64,000 nt of DNA from Gordonia mangrovi (GTDB lineage Bacteria; Actinomycetota; Actinomycetes; Mycobacteriales; Mycobacteriaceae): assembly GCF_024734075.1 (NCBI RefSeq), contig NZ_CP102850.1:2728001-2792000 (forward strand). The letters are read 5' to 3'. The notes under the pieces were generated by a model. It did no database searches and had not been told where the DNA came from. It saw only the letters and a list, made by a program, of their open reading frames with translations. The first letter of the stretch is position 1, and each line of letters begins with the position of its first letter. A program made the position numbers and the translations under genes. Below, piece after piece: positions 26,475 through 35,643 of the stretch.

Positions 26475-28234
26475 CCGGACGGTGAGCCGGCGGGCTCGGC
26501 GACCGGTTCCTCGGGCGTGCCTTCACCGGCAGCGGGCTCCGGATCGGATTCGCCACCGGGGTCGGTGCCCGGATCGGTACCCGAACCCGTGCCCGGGTCA
26601 GTGCCCGTACCGGTTCCGGAGTCGGTTTCTGTGTCGATGGGGGTGCTGATCGAGGGACCCGGCTCGTCGGTGGGGTCTGGCGTGGTCACCTGCGGCTCGA
26701 GTGGCGGTGCCGGGGCCTGCTCGAATCGGGTGGCCTCCTCCACTTGCTCCGACGTCGAGGTGGTCGGTGCCGATGTGGACACCGGAGGGGGCGTCGGCGG
26801 CGAGTCGCCGTCCCTGGCGACGGCGAAGGCGGTCGCACTGACCGCGCCCAACACCGCGAGCGCGGCGACGGCGACGATCGCGGCTCGGCGCTTGTTGCCG
26901 GGCTTGCCATCGGCCTCCGTCCGGCGCTCGGACTCGATGAACTCAAGGACCGGACGTGCTGACCGCGCGTCGGGCGCCTGCTCGGCAGCCGGTCCGGCCG
27001 CGCCGGAGGCCAACGGCGCGGTCGGCGGGAGCGTAGCGGGTCGGAACTGCCGCGTGGTGGGTGTCGACGCGTCATTCGAGGGTGTGGCCGGCGGGCGGGC
27101 CGGGGTGTGTTCGGCGTCGGCCGCCGCGACCATGGCGCCGGCCGCCGGCCCGACGACGGGTGCCGGTCGCCGAGCGCTGCGGGCCGCGATCAGCGCCGCC
27201 CCCCGCGCTGCGGTCTGCCCCGGGTCGGGATCGACCAGCACCGGGACGTGGAAGTGACCCGAGAGGTGATGCACCATGGCACCGATGTTGGCGCCGCCGC
27301 CGATGGCGGCGATCGCCACCAAGTCGGAGGCCTGACGACCGGAGATGTCGAGCGCCTCGGAGATGCCGTGATCGAGCGGCGCAAGCTGTTCGCCGAGGAG
27401 GTCGTCGAGTTCATTTCTCGTCACCCGGATGTCCCCGCGAAAACCCGGCAGATCGACGTCGACGACGGAGACCGTGCTCTGCGACAGCTCCTCTTTGGCG
27501 CGTCGACATTGCGCCCGCACACCCCGGATGGCGTCGGTGAGGTTCACGTCGGCGGTCGACACCGACGCCGGGTCGAGGACCTGACCGAGCACATGCTGCA
27601 GGATTGCATGATCGAGATCGGCACCACTCGGACGCTCGAGCCGTACGACATCGGCCGGTGCCGAGTCGGGTCTTTCCGCTCCGTCGGCTGACGACCCGAG
27701 CTCGAGGACCGCCACCGAACTCCCCGAGGCACCCACGTCAACCACTGCCAGCAACCCTGCTGCCGGAAAATCGGGCTGGTCGCGGAGCCGTTCCACTGCG
27801 CAGTACATATCCGATTCGATACGGATGTCGTGGCGCAACCCGTTGCGCCCGAGCGCGGCGCGCATCGTCGCCACGGTGTGGTCCGGCCAATGCGCCGGAT
27901 GGGCGATCACGGTCGACGGCGAGCCGTCGAATCGATCGGCGACGCCGCGCATCACACTGCGTATCGCGTGTGCGGTCAGGGCCTGGGCATCGTGGGTGCC
28001 ACCGTCGGGTGTGGTGAGCGGGATGGGATCGCCGACGCGCTCGACGAACCCCCGGATCGTCATCCCGCCGTCGGAGACGCGCGGATTCTCCTGTCGCGTG
28101 CCCACCTCTGGGGGCAGGTGGGGTACGAGGGTGAGAATCGACGCTCGTGCGTGGTCGGGGTAGCTGTCGATCGGATACGTACTCGATCGGAATAGGCTTG
28201 TGCCGATGGAGATGCCCAATCCTGTTGCGGTCAT
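26471..28234 (-). CDS. Hsp70-like (actin-fold) membrane protein with Pro/Thr-rich tail
   Basis: A 587-residue protein. Residues 1-350 form a divergent Hsp70/actin ATPase: phosphate loop GISIGTS (6-12), second phosphate loop VVDVGASGSSVAV (164-176) and adenosine motif AIGGGANIGAMV (310-321). A substrate-binding domain is lacking. A Pro/Ala-rich linker leads to one membrane helix (about 451-473), and then an external tail of Pro/Thr/Ser with repeated DPGTGSGTDPGTDPG. The ATG follows GAAGGAGG. Similar Hsp70-like proline-rich proteins occur in mycobacteria (Rv2264c type). In this locus it is coupled to iniR, which suggests it senses or signals envelope state to IniR (inference). Confidence 0.8.
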   Translation of the reverse strand: MTATGLGISIGTSLFRSSTYPIDSYPDHARASILTLVPHLPPEVGTRQENPRVSDGGMTIRGFVERVGDPIPLTTPDGGTHDAQALTAHAIRSVMRGVADRFDGSPSTVIAHPAHWPDHTVATMRAALGRNGLRHDIRIESDMYCAVERLRDQPDFPAAGLLAVVDVGASGSSVAVLELGSSADGAERPDSAPADVVRLERPSGADLDHAILQHVLGQVLDPASVSTADVNLTDAIRGVRAQCRRAKEELSQSTVSVVDVDLPGFRGDIRVTRNELDDLLGEQLAPLDHGISEALDISGRQASDLVAIAAIGGGANIGAMVHHLSGHFHVPVLVDPDPGQTAARGAALIAARSARRPAPVVGPAAGAMVAAADAEHTPARPPATPSNDASTPTTRQFRPATLPPTAPLASGAAGPAAEQAPDARSARPVLEFIESERRTEADGKPGNKRRAAIVAVAALAVLGAVSATAFAVARDGDSPPTPPPVSTSAPTTSTSEQVEEATRFEQAPAPPLEPQVTTPDPTDEPGPSISTPIDTETDSGTGTGTDPGTGSGTDPGTDPGGESDPEPAAGEGTPEEPVAEPAGSPSG

Positions 28235-28587
28235 CCGGATCGCCTCCTTCGTGCTGTGCAATCGGCTGCGTCGAGTTTCGGCGGGTGCCACGGCGAAAGC
28301 GTGAGTAATCGACTACTCGAAAAAACCCGCAACCCCCTACCCGACGGTGCGCGCCGGACCGATGCTCCACCTGCGCGGATGTCGGTGACCCCCTACCGCA
28401 TCGCGCAGGGGCGGCCGGCCACCCCCTAGTGCCGGCACGTCGGTGTGCGGGCGCTACCCCGTAAACGACGATGTACCAACGCCTCTACGATCGAAGTGCA
28501 CCGACCCACAGGGTGGCGGTCGGGGTCGGGTTCCGGCCCATCGACGCGCCGTCGTCGGTCCGAGAACCGCCGGAGAAGGGAACGGAC
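28235..28587. promoter_or_regulatory. Divergent control region of the ini locus
   Basis: 353 bp between the Hsp70-like gene (minus) and the first IniB-like gene (plus). It holds three direct copies of ACCCCCTA at 28332-28339, 28388-28395 and 28421-28428, then a CTACCCCGTAAACGAC-like segment near 28455. Similar C-tract motifs recur before the next two ini genes (CCCCTAACGG near 29156, CTCCCTAATG near 30467). These are candidate IniR or other activator boxes. No gene is seen. Confidence 0.5.
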
Positions 28588-29145
28588 ATGACGACGCGCA
28601 CGCTTCTCGACTTCGTCATGTGTTTGAACTACGACCCGGAGACGGCCGCCGCGTTCCGCGGTGATCCACAGCAGGCACTCATCGACGCCGGACTCCATCA
28701 CGTCTCGGTGTCCGACGTCGAGAATCTCCTCGCGATCGTCGGTCCGTCTCCGCCATCGTCCGGCCTTGATCGGGGTGCGGTCGGGTCCGATGCGAGTATC
28801 TGGTCGACCAGCGAGGTCGCCCACGCCTTCGACGCCGCATTCCTCGACGGCGCCCCGCCTTCTGCCGACAGCGACCGGAATCCCGTCGAGGCCGAGGGTT
28901 TTGCCCCCGAGGGCAGGCCTTTTCCCGCCGAGGTCGAGGCGTATCCCGCCGGCGCCGGCCGGTTTCCTACCGACGACAGCCGAATTCCGGACGACCACAA
29001 CCAGTTCGCCGTCGACACCGCAGGGCCCTTCATCGAGGACCGCCCGGAATCGCAGGAGAACGCCCTCGCACTCGATGATCCCGGTGCCCAGGCGGATCTG
29101 CCGGATGTCGACCATTCGGTGGACCTTCCGCTCGACGGACTGTGA
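28588..29145 (+). CDS. IniB-like protein 1
   Basis: A 185-residue protein. The N-terminal 50 residues (TLLDFVMCLNYDPETAAAF..., ...LHHVSVSDVENLLAIVG) match the IniB N-terminal domain pattern: a helix, a short loop ending in 'AAxxFxxxPxxALxxAGL', and a second helix. The rest is acidic and Pro-rich with loose repeats of GFAPEGRPFPAEVEAYPAG and no membrane segment or classical signal peptide. The ATG follows GGAGAAGGGA. It is the first gene to the right of the divergent control region. IniB is part of the isoniazid/ethambutol-induced ini operon of mycobacteria; its molecular role is not established. Confidence 0.75.
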   Translation: MTTRTLLDFVMCLNYDPETAAAFRGDPQQALIDAGLHHVSVSDVENLLAIVGPSPPSSGLDRGAVGSDASIWSTSEVAHAFDAAFLDGAPPSADSDRNPVEAEGFAPEGRPFPAEVEAYPAGAGRFPTDDSRIPDDHNQFAVDTAGPFIEDRPESQENALALDDPGAQADLPDVDHSVDLPLDGL

Positions 29146-29298
29146 TCGGGCTGCCCCTAACGGTGTCCCGGATCCCCGTATCCGATCCCCAATCCCGATG
29201 TCCGACGACGGGGTCGGACCCCGTGTGCCCGGGCGCCGGACCGCCGTAGCGTTCACCCCAATCCTCCAGAAGAGAGGCATCACCACAGGGAGAACGAC

Positions 29299-30366
29299 AT
29301 GAATCCGAACCAGCAGATGGACGAACTCATCGCCTTCATCCAGAACCTGTTCGAAAGTGGGGAGGCCGCTGAGGATTTCGAGAAGAACCCGGGCCGGTGC
29401 CTGGAACTGGCCGGGCTGGACGACGTCACACCCGCGCAGGTCCAGGAGGCGGCGACCGTCGCGGCGCAGGCGGTGCAACCGGCTGCGGGCGGCGACGGCG
29501 GGTGGGCGCCACCGCCGGTCTCCGGCGGCGGCAGCGTCGCATCGATCATCCAGAACGTGACCAACAACTACTATCAGCAGTTCAACAACACGACGATCAT
29601 CGGTGACAACAACACCGTCGACACGACCCAGACGATGGCGACCGGGGACGGATCGGTCGCCGTCGGTGGCAACGCCAACGGGCCCATCGCCACCACCGGC
29701 GGTGTCGCCGGGACAGACAACACGGTCGGGAACTCCACGGACGACCACAGCGTCGACGTCGACAAGTCGATTGACGGCGACGGCAGCGGCAACACCGCGA
29801 ACACGAACGTCACCGACAACAGTCGCAACGACAGTCACAATCGCGCCGACGTCTCGGCGCCCGCACCGGCGACGACCCCTGTTGCCGCCCCGGCGCCGCA
29901 GCCGTTTCATCCCGCGCCGATTCCGGTCGACGACAGCACGGTGTTCGGGGTGTCGGAGCAGCCGTTGCACGCCTTGGCCACCACTCTGCCTTTCGCCGAC
30001 CCCATTCCGGACGACCTGGTGTCGGACGCGCCCATCGACCCGAGGCTGACCACGACCGTCGACGACCTGACCGCGGGCGGCCAGTCGACGAGCGATGACG
30101 ATCCCGACACGACCGAGCTTGCCGACAGCACGACTGCCCCCGACGCGGTGGACGGACCCTCGGAGTGGACGTACCCGGAAGATCCCGACCCGCTCGACGG
30201 CACGGTGGATGTGCCGCTGGATGCGCCGGTGTCCATCGCCGAACCGGTCACCTACGACACCCCTGCCGTGGCGCAACCCATGTCGACCGGGTACGACCCC
30301 GCACCCGTCGGCGAGCCCGCCGCAGCAGCTGTCGCGCCCGTCGATGCGGGACTCGACATGGGTTAG
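29299..30366 (+). CDS. iniB: IniB-like protein 2 with Asn/Asp/Thr-rich middle
   Basis: A 355-residue protein with the clearest IniB N-terminal domain of the locus (MDELIAFIQNLFESGEAAED, then NPGRCLELAGLDDVTPAQV). Residues about 75-190 are a low-complexity stretch of Asn, Asp, Thr, Gly and Ser with the unit GSVAVGGNANGPIATTGGVAG. The unit is repeated almost unchanged in the next gene's product. Residues 190-355 are acidic and Pro/Thr-rich. Mycobacterial IniB is instead Gly/Ala-rich. Probably a cell-envelope or surface protein (inference). GGGAGAACGAC precedes the start. Confidence 0.78.
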   Translation: MNPNQQMDELIAFIQNLFESGEAAEDFEKNPGRCLELAGLDDVTPAQVQEAATVAAQAVQPAAGGDGGWAPPPVSGGGSVASIIQNVTNNYYQQFNNTTIIGDNNTVDTTQTMATGDGSVAVGGNANGPIATTGGVAGTDNTVGNSTDDHSVDVDKSIDGDGSGNTANTNVTDNSRNDSHNRADVSAPAPATTPVAAPAPQPFHPAPIPVDDSTVFGVSEQPLHALATTLPFADPIPDDLVSDAPIDPRLTTTVDDLTAGGQSTSDDDPDTTELADSTTAPDAVDGPSEWTYPEDPDPLDGTVDVPLDAPVSIAEPVTYDTPAVAQPMSTGYDPAPVGEPAAAAVAPVDAGLDMG

Positions 30367-30650
30367 ATCACAACACTTCTCGCGCGAACCACGATGTGGG
30401 CGGCCGCCGGCGGACCGGTGGCCGCCCACATCTGTGTGCGGCCCGGCGACCGCCTTGCCCACACTCCCTAATGTGGTGGGGCGCATTCGTGACGACCCCC
30501 GATCGGGTCCACGGAGGGGAGGGGGTGAACCCCGTTCTCTCGCCGGCAGGTAGCCCGTAGCGTCAGTTGTGTCGGAAGGCAACGACTTTCGATCACCAGC
30601 CAGAGCAGCAACCGATGTGGACAGCATCGACGAGATCAGGAGAAAACACC

Positions 30651-31328
30651 ATGACCACACAATGGACCGGCGGGGACAACGTCTCGGGAATGGACGCGTC
30701 CGCCGACACCACGACCACCACCACGACCACCGCCTCGGGTACGGGATCCGTGGCCGTCGGCGGGGACGCGAGTGGGCCGATCGCCACCACGGGCGGTGTG
30801 GCGGGCGACGGGAATTCGGTGGGAAACAGCTACGAGGACAACAGCGTTCACGTCGACGAATCCGTGCACGGCAACAACAGCGGCAACACGCAGAACACCC
30901 ACATCGAGGACAACAGCTACAACGACAGCCACAACAGCCTGACCGTCGAGGGCGGCGGGGAAGCCGGCGGTGGTTGGGGCGGCGGCGACGTCAACCTCGA
31001 CGGCATCAACCTGGGTAATACGCGTGGCGGCATCACCAGCGACAACAGCAACAGCTACACCGAGACACACGATTCGCACGACATCTCCGATTCGTTCAAC
31101 GACTCTCACGACGACAACTCGATCCACGACTCCCACGACGACAACTCGATCAACGACTCCTACAACCACGATTCCCATGACGTCACCAACAACACCGACT
31201 CGGGCCTGCTGCCCGGCGATGTCGTCGACGCGGCCGGCGGGCTGCTCGGCGGGGCGGCCGGAGCCGTGGGCGGTGCCGTCGGTGACGCAGTCGGCGCCAT
31301 CGGAGACGTATTCGACGACATCTTCTGA
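30651..31328 (+). CDS. Asn/Asp/Ser/His-repeat protein of the ini locus
   Basis: A 225-residue low-complexity protein without the IniB N-terminal domain. Residues 10-100 share GSVAVGGDASGPIATTGGVA and the NNSGNT...NDSHN segment with IniB-like protein 2. Residues about 125-180 repeat DSHDDNSIHDSHDDNSIND, encoded by a 27-bp tandem repeat. The C-terminal 40 residues alternate Gly/Ala with acidic groups (AAGGLLGGAAGAVGGAVGDAVGAIGDV). ATCAGGAG precedes the ATG. Regular N/D/S/H spacing suggests a beta-stacked or metal-binding structure (inference). No homologue is known to me by function. Confidence 0.72.
   Translation: MTTQWTGGDNVSGMDASADTTTTTTTTASGTGSVAVGGDASGPIATTGGVAGDGNSVGNSYEDNSVHVDESVHGNNSGNTQNTHIEDNSYNDSHNSLTVEGGGEAGGGWGGGDVNLDGINLGNTRGGITSDNSNSYTETHDSHDISDSFNDSHDDNSIHDSHDDNSINDSYNHDSHDVTNNTDSGLLPGDVVDAAGGLLGGAAGAVGGAVGDAVGAIGDVFDDIF
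31101..31154 (+). repeat. 27-bp tandem repeat inside the ini repeat gene
   Basis: Two in-frame copies (31101-31127 and 31128-31154) differ at only a few bases and encode DSHDDNSIH and DSHDDNSIN. A diverged third unit follows (DSYNHDSHD). Such repeats can change copy number. Confidence 0.75.
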
Positions 31329-31440
31329 TGCCGCCGATGTTTCCGCCGTCATCGGGCGGGTGATCTCCGACCGATGACGGCGGACACTCGGCCGTGACCC
31401 GACCGCCCCGAGAGCAATTCCATCGAATCGAGGTATTCCC

Positions 31441-33246
31441 GTGGACCCCAACGCATCCAAGGTGTGCGCCATCATCGACAGGCTGATCGCCGTCGGTGCG
31501 GACACCGGGCGCCACGACCTGGTCGCCCGGTTGCGGGCCGCGCGGGGACGGATCACCGATCCACGAGCTCGTGTGGTGGTGGTCGGTCAGCTCAAACAGG
31601 GTAAGAGTCAACTGATCAACGCGTTGCTCAATGTGCCCGTCTGTCGGGTCGGGGACGCCGAGACGACCACCACCATCACGACGATCGGGTACGCCGAACA
31701 GCCGTGCGCAGAGCTCGTGGTGGCCGACGCCGACGGGAACGAGCGAACCGTTGCGCTCACCATGGACGACATCACCCGCGACCTCTCCCACGCTCCCGAG
31801 GCCGACGGGGCACGGGTGCTGCGTGTCGACATCCGCGTTCCCAGCGCCCTGCTCCGGCGGGGACTGGTCCTGGTCGACACCCCCGGCGCCGGTGGTGTCG
31901 GAACGCCACACGCCGCCGCCACCCTCGGTCTGCTCGCGGCATCCAACGCGATCATCGTCGTGTCGGATGTCAGTCAGGAGTACACGGCACCGGAGATGAC
32001 GTTCATCCGTCAGTCCACCGAGTTGTGCACCAATGCACTGTGCGCGGCCACCAAGACCGACCTGTACCCGATGTGGCGGGACGTCATCGCCGCAGACGTC
32101 ACACATCTTCGCCGGGCCGGACTCGACATGGCGCCCTTGCCGGTGTCGTCGCTGCTCAGGTCGCATGCCATCCGCCTCGACGACAGAGAGCTGAACTCGG
32201 AATCCGGGTTCCCCGGCATCATCGAGTTCCTCGACAAGGAGGTGCTCGCCGACGCATCGGCGGAGATGCAGCGGTTCGTGATGAGTGAGATCCGGGCCAT
32301 CGCCGAGCACCTCACCCTCACCATCGCGCCCGAGTTGGCCACGCTGCGAGATCCGGCGGCGCGCGAGGGTATCGTGGCCGAACTCGAGCGGGCGCGTCGC
32401 GAGGCCAAGGAGCTGTCCGCGCGAACCGCGCTGTGGCAGCAGGTACTCGCCGACGGCGTCGCCGACCTGTCTGCGGAATCCGACTACGACCTGCGCAACC
32501 GCACCCGCACTCTGGTCAAGGAATACGAGTCGACGATCGACGCCGGCGACCCCGCGACGGTCTGGCAGGCGCTCGGCGAGCAGCTCGAATCCGATGTGGC
32601 GGAAGCGGTCGGCGACAACTTCATCTGGGCGCACGAACAGTCGCTGGCGCTCGCCGAACGAGTGGCCGAGACGTTCGCCGACACGGGCGAGGTGGCGATA
32701 CCCCGGCTGGATCTCGCCTCCGTCGGAGGCGGCCTCGCACCCGTCGACGGTCTCAGCGATCTGGAACAGGCGCCGTCGGGGACGGTGCACAAGCTCGTCA
32801 CCGGCATGCGCGGGTCCTATGGCGGCATGATGATGTTCGGGATGATGTCGACCGTGGTCGGCATGGCGATGATCAACCCGTTCTCGATCGCGGCCGGCGT
32901 GCTGCTGGGCCGCAAGTCCTACAAAGAGGACAAGGAGATGCGACTCGCCCGTCGTCGCGCCGAGGCGAAGGCCGCGGTGCGCAAGTTCGTCGACGACGTG
33001 CTCTTCGAGGTCGGCCGCGAGTCACGCTTCCGGCTACGCACCGCCCAGCGCGTGCTGCGCGACCACTTCCGCGGTATCGCCGAACAGACCGCGCAGTCGC
33101 TCAGCGATTCCATCAAGGCGACCGAGGAGTCGGCGCGAGCCGAGATGGCCTCCCGGGAAGCACGACTGAAGGCTCTCACCGGCCACGAATCGTTTCTGTC
33201 CGAGGTGACCACCTGGGCGGCCGGGGGTGTCCGTGAACACGTGTGA
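31441..33246 (+). CDS. iniA: Dynamin-like GTPase IniA
   Basis: A 601-residue bacterial dynamin-like protein. The GTPase motifs are G1 GQLKQGKSQ (residues 49-57), G2 around TTTTITT, G3 VDTPGAGG and G4 TKTD. A long helical stalk follows, with a hydrophobic hairpin around residues 459-490 (GGMMMFGMMSTVVGMAMINP) that would insert in the membrane, and then another helical region. Mycobacterial IniA is known to tubulate and fuse membranes and to give tolerance to isoniazid and ethambutol. GTG start; overlaps iniC by 20 bp. Confidence 0.92.
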   Translation: MDPNASKVCAIIDRLIAVGADTGRHDLVARLRAARGRITDPRARVVVVGQLKQGKSQLINALLNVPVCRVGDAETTTTITTIGYAEQPCAELVVADADGNERTVALTMDDITRDLSHAPEADGARVLRVDIRVPSALLRRGLVLVDTPGAGGVGTPHAAATLGLLAASNAIIVVSDVSQEYTAPEMTFIRQSTELCTNALCAATKTDLYPMWRDVIAADVTHLRRAGLDMAPLPVSSLLRSHAIRLDDRELNSESGFPGIIEFLDKEVLADASAEMQRFVMSEIRAIAEHLTLTIAPELATLRDPAAREGIVAELERARREAKELSARTALWQQVLADGVADLSAESDYDLRNRTRTLVKEYESTIDAGDPATVWQALGEQLESDVAEAVGDNFIWAHEQSLALAERVAETFADTGEVAIPRLDLASVGGGLAPVDGLSDLEQAPSGTVHKLVTGMRGSYGGMMMFGMMSTVVGMAMINPFSIAAGVLLGRKSYKEDKEMRLARRRAEAKAAVRKFVDDVLFEVGRESRFRLRTAQRVLRDHFRGIAEQTAQSLSDSIKATEESARAEMASREARLKALTGHESFLSEVTTWAAGGVREHV

Positions 33247-34768
33247 CCGGGTACAGCAGCTCGTGGCCACCGCTGCGCATGCCTACCGAACCGAACGGGC
33301 CGCGCCGGGTACAGATGTCGCAGCGGCGATCGATGAGCTGGATCGTTGCGCACGACGGCTCGGCGAACCACTGCGCATCGCGCTGGCCGGCACGTTGAAG
33401 GCAGGCAAATCGACGCTGCTCAACGCGTTGATCGGCGAGGAGCTCGCGCCCACCGACGCGACGGAGTGCACCAAGATGGTCACGTGGTTTCGTCATGGCA
33501 CCGCGCCGGCGGTGCGGGCGTATCACCAGAACGGACTGAGCGCGCCGGTCCCGATCCAGCGAACCGACGGCCGCCTCGACTTCGATCTCGCTGCCCTCGA
33601 TCCGGCGTCGATCGACCGGCTCGAAGTGCAGTGGCCGACCACCGAGCTCACGCGCTGCACCGTCATCGACACGCCGGGTACCGCCTCGCTGAATGCCGAG
33701 GTCTCCGAGCGCACGCTGCGTCTGCTGACTCCCGCCGACGGGGTGTCCGGGGCGGACGCCGTGGTGTATCTGATGCGCACGACCACGGCGAACGACGTCT
33801 CGACGTTGGCCGAACTGAGCCGTCAGGTCGGTGGACGGTCCGGGCCCCTCGGCGTGATCGGCGTGCTCTCGCGCGCCGACGAACTCGGGGTCGGCCGGAT
33901 CGACGCGATGCTCTCGGCGAAGGAGATCGCGGCGCGCACCGCAGCCGACCTGTCGGCGTCGGGACTGTGTCAGGCCGTGGTGCCGGTCGCCGGACTCCTC
34001 GCGCTCACCGCACGGACCCTGCGCCAACGCGAGTATGTCGCGCTGGCCGCACTCGCCGCCGCGCCTGCCGAGGACCTGCAACTCGCGATGCTGTCGGCCG
34101 ACCGCTTCGTCCGGGAGCAGAGCGTGCTGCCGATCGACCACGAGACCCGCGCGCATCTGCTCCGGCGCTTCGGCCTGTTCGGCATCCGGCTCGCGATCGC
34201 GTCGATCCAGGGCGGCGTCGGCGATTCGAGCTCGCTGGCCGACGAACTGCTGACCCGTAGCGGCCTCACCGAACTACGGTCGATCATCGATGTGCAATTC
34301 GGACAGCGCGCCGATCAGTTGAAAGTCCATTCCGCGCTCACCGACCTGCTCCGGATTCTCCGGCAGTACGAGATGCCGGCGACGATGCGACTCGCGGCCG
34401 ATGTGCGGCGGATGCTCGGCGACGTCCACGGGTTCGAGGAAGTGCGACTGCTCGGCCTGCTGCGTTGTGAGCGAACGTCGTTGTCGGAGGGAGAGCTGGT
34501 AGACGCCACCCGGATCATCGGCGGATACGGCACCTCGCCCGACGACCGGTTGGGGCTCGACCCGTTCGAGACGATGACGACGGGCCGGTCGAGCGCGGTC
34601 GCCGCCGTGCAGCGGTGGCGTGGTCGAGCCGACCATCCGCTCAACGACGTGTTCACGACGCGCGTGTGCCGGGCAGCAGCGCGCAGCGCGGAGGGCATCA
34701 TCGCCGACATGGACATGGCGGCGCGTCGCGCCGGCCGCGACCGAACGGTCCGGCATCCGCAGCGGTGA
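33227..34768 (+). CDS. iniC: Dynamin-like GTPase IniC
   Basis: A 513-residue partner GTPase of IniA. Motifs: G1 GTLKAGKST (residues 55-63), G3 DTPGTA, and a G4-like SRADELG. The region after residue 280 is helical and lacks an obvious membrane hairpin, as in mycobacterial IniC (about 490 residues). The start is one of two close GTG codons (33227 or 33233) inside the end of iniA, so translation is coupled. The last codons and the stop are included in a 160-bp segment duplicated at 35343. Confidence 0.9.
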   Translation: MSVNTCDRVQQLVATAAHAYRTERAAPGTDVAAAIDELDRCARRLGEPLRIALAGTLKAGKSTLLNALIGEELAPTDATECTKMVTWFRHGTAPAVRAYHQNGLSAPVPIQRTDGRLDFDLAALDPASIDRLEVQWPTTELTRCTVIDTPGTASLNAEVSERTLRLLTPADGVSGADAVVYLMRTTTANDVSTLAELSRQVGGRSGPLGVIGVLSRADELGVGRIDAMLSAKEIAARTAADLSASGLCQAVVPVAGLLALTARTLRQREYVALAALAAAPAEDLQLAMLSADRFVREQSVLPIDHETRAHLLRRFGLFGIRLAIASIQGGVGDSSSLADELLTRSGLTELRSIIDVQFGQRADQLKVHSALTDLLRILRQYEMPATMRLAADVRRMLGDVHGFEEVRLLGLLRCERTSLSEGELVDATRIIGGYGTSPDDRLGLDPFETMTTGRSSAVAAVQRWRGRADHPLNDVFTTRVCRAAARSAEGIIADMDMAARRAGRDRTVRHPQR

Positions 34769-34916
34769 TGACGCTCCGGCGGCAAGGGGGCACGCTGCGA
34801 CGACGCCGACATATGTAACACCGTCTGGACACATGTCCATTTCCCATAGAACGTGTTCCGTCAAGGGTTGAGTGACCAATCCGACTGACCGAACGCGCGC
34901 GCGTGACCTCGTGCTA
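34757..34916. repeat. 160-bp direct duplication, copy 1
   Basis: It runs from the last codons of iniC (CCGCAGCGGTGA) to GTGACCTCGTGCTA. The copy at 35343-35505 differs by one 3-nt insertion and two substitutions, about 98 percent identical. It contains small palindromes such as ACATGT and AGAACGTGTTC. Confidence 0.9.
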
Positions 34917-34999
34917 CCCGAGTTGGCTCACGTTGGTGTCCAACCCCGTGAAACGTCTGCCCAAGTCGGTGAGAGTGGGTCGACGGGGTGGCGGCGGCT

Positions 35000-35072
35000 G
35001 TCCCAGATGACGCCGGAGCGCTGCGCCATCGCCGATGGTGTCGTGCCGGCGCGCTGACGTGTCATCTGGGTC
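35000..35072. repeat. 73-bp palindrome-ended dispersed element, copy 2
   Basis: It begins GTCCCAGATGACGCC and ends GACGTGTCATCTGGGTC. Same length as the element at 23770-23842; the ends match while the middle differs. It sits in the segment bounded by the 160-bp duplication. Confidence 0.6.
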
Positions 35073-35342
35073 GGCCGTATCGACCGGGTCGGCGGTATTC
35101 CGTTGGCCGGCGTGGCCGCGGCGAGGTCTGGTTGTAAATTCCGTTGCAGCACAACACCGGTCGGTATCCGCGTTGGGCTGCCGGGCGGCAATGACCGCTG
35201 CCGTGGGGTTGTCGATGTCGGATCTTGCGCTCGGCTCCGGGTGGCCCGGATCGGGTTGGTGTCCACCGGGCACTGTAGCGACCCAGGTCACCGCCGTGCG
35301 GGCCGCAGAATCCGGAGATCTGAGCCAACACGGGTCCGGAAC

Positions 35343-35505
35343 CCGCAGCGGTGATGACGCTCCGGCGGCGGCAAGGGGGCACGCTGCGACGACGCCGACA
35401 TATGTAACACCGTCTGGACATATGTCCATTTCCCATAGAACGTGTTCCGTCAAGGGTTGAGTGACCAATCCGACTGACCGAACGCGCGCGCGTGACCTCA
35501 TGCTA
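35343..35505. repeat. 160-bp direct duplication, copy 2
   Basis: A near-identical partner of 34757-34916, with an extra GCG triplet. It ends 138 bp before the pntAA start, and therefore probably includes part of the upstream control region of the pnt operon. Confidence 0.9.
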
Positions 35506-35643
35506 TGTTCGTCGCACGTTTTTGTGAGCCGGGTGACAATGCACTGCCTCCCGGCACATCGCAACCGCGATCCGAATGCGATGGGGCGACCGCGGGGTTC
35601 GGTCAGCCAAGTGCGTACCTGACCAGAACTAAGGGTGAGAACT

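Larger units (their letters stand above)
34769..35643. other. Gene-free segment between iniC and pntAA
   Basis: 875 bp with no convincing gene. Two open frames that cross it end in the same peptide because the duplicated block carries the same frame; neither has a start context or family resemblance. It holds most of duplication copy 1 (to 34916), the palindromic element (35000-35072), copy 2 (35343-35505) and the presumed pntAA promoter after 35500. Confidence 0.65.

Noticed and set aside
35035..35460. A 141-codon frame in the iniC-pntAA gap
   Set aside because: It crosses the palindromic element and the 160-bp duplication, has no family resemblance, and its C-terminus merely repeats that of another chance frame at 34620 because both share the duplicated block.
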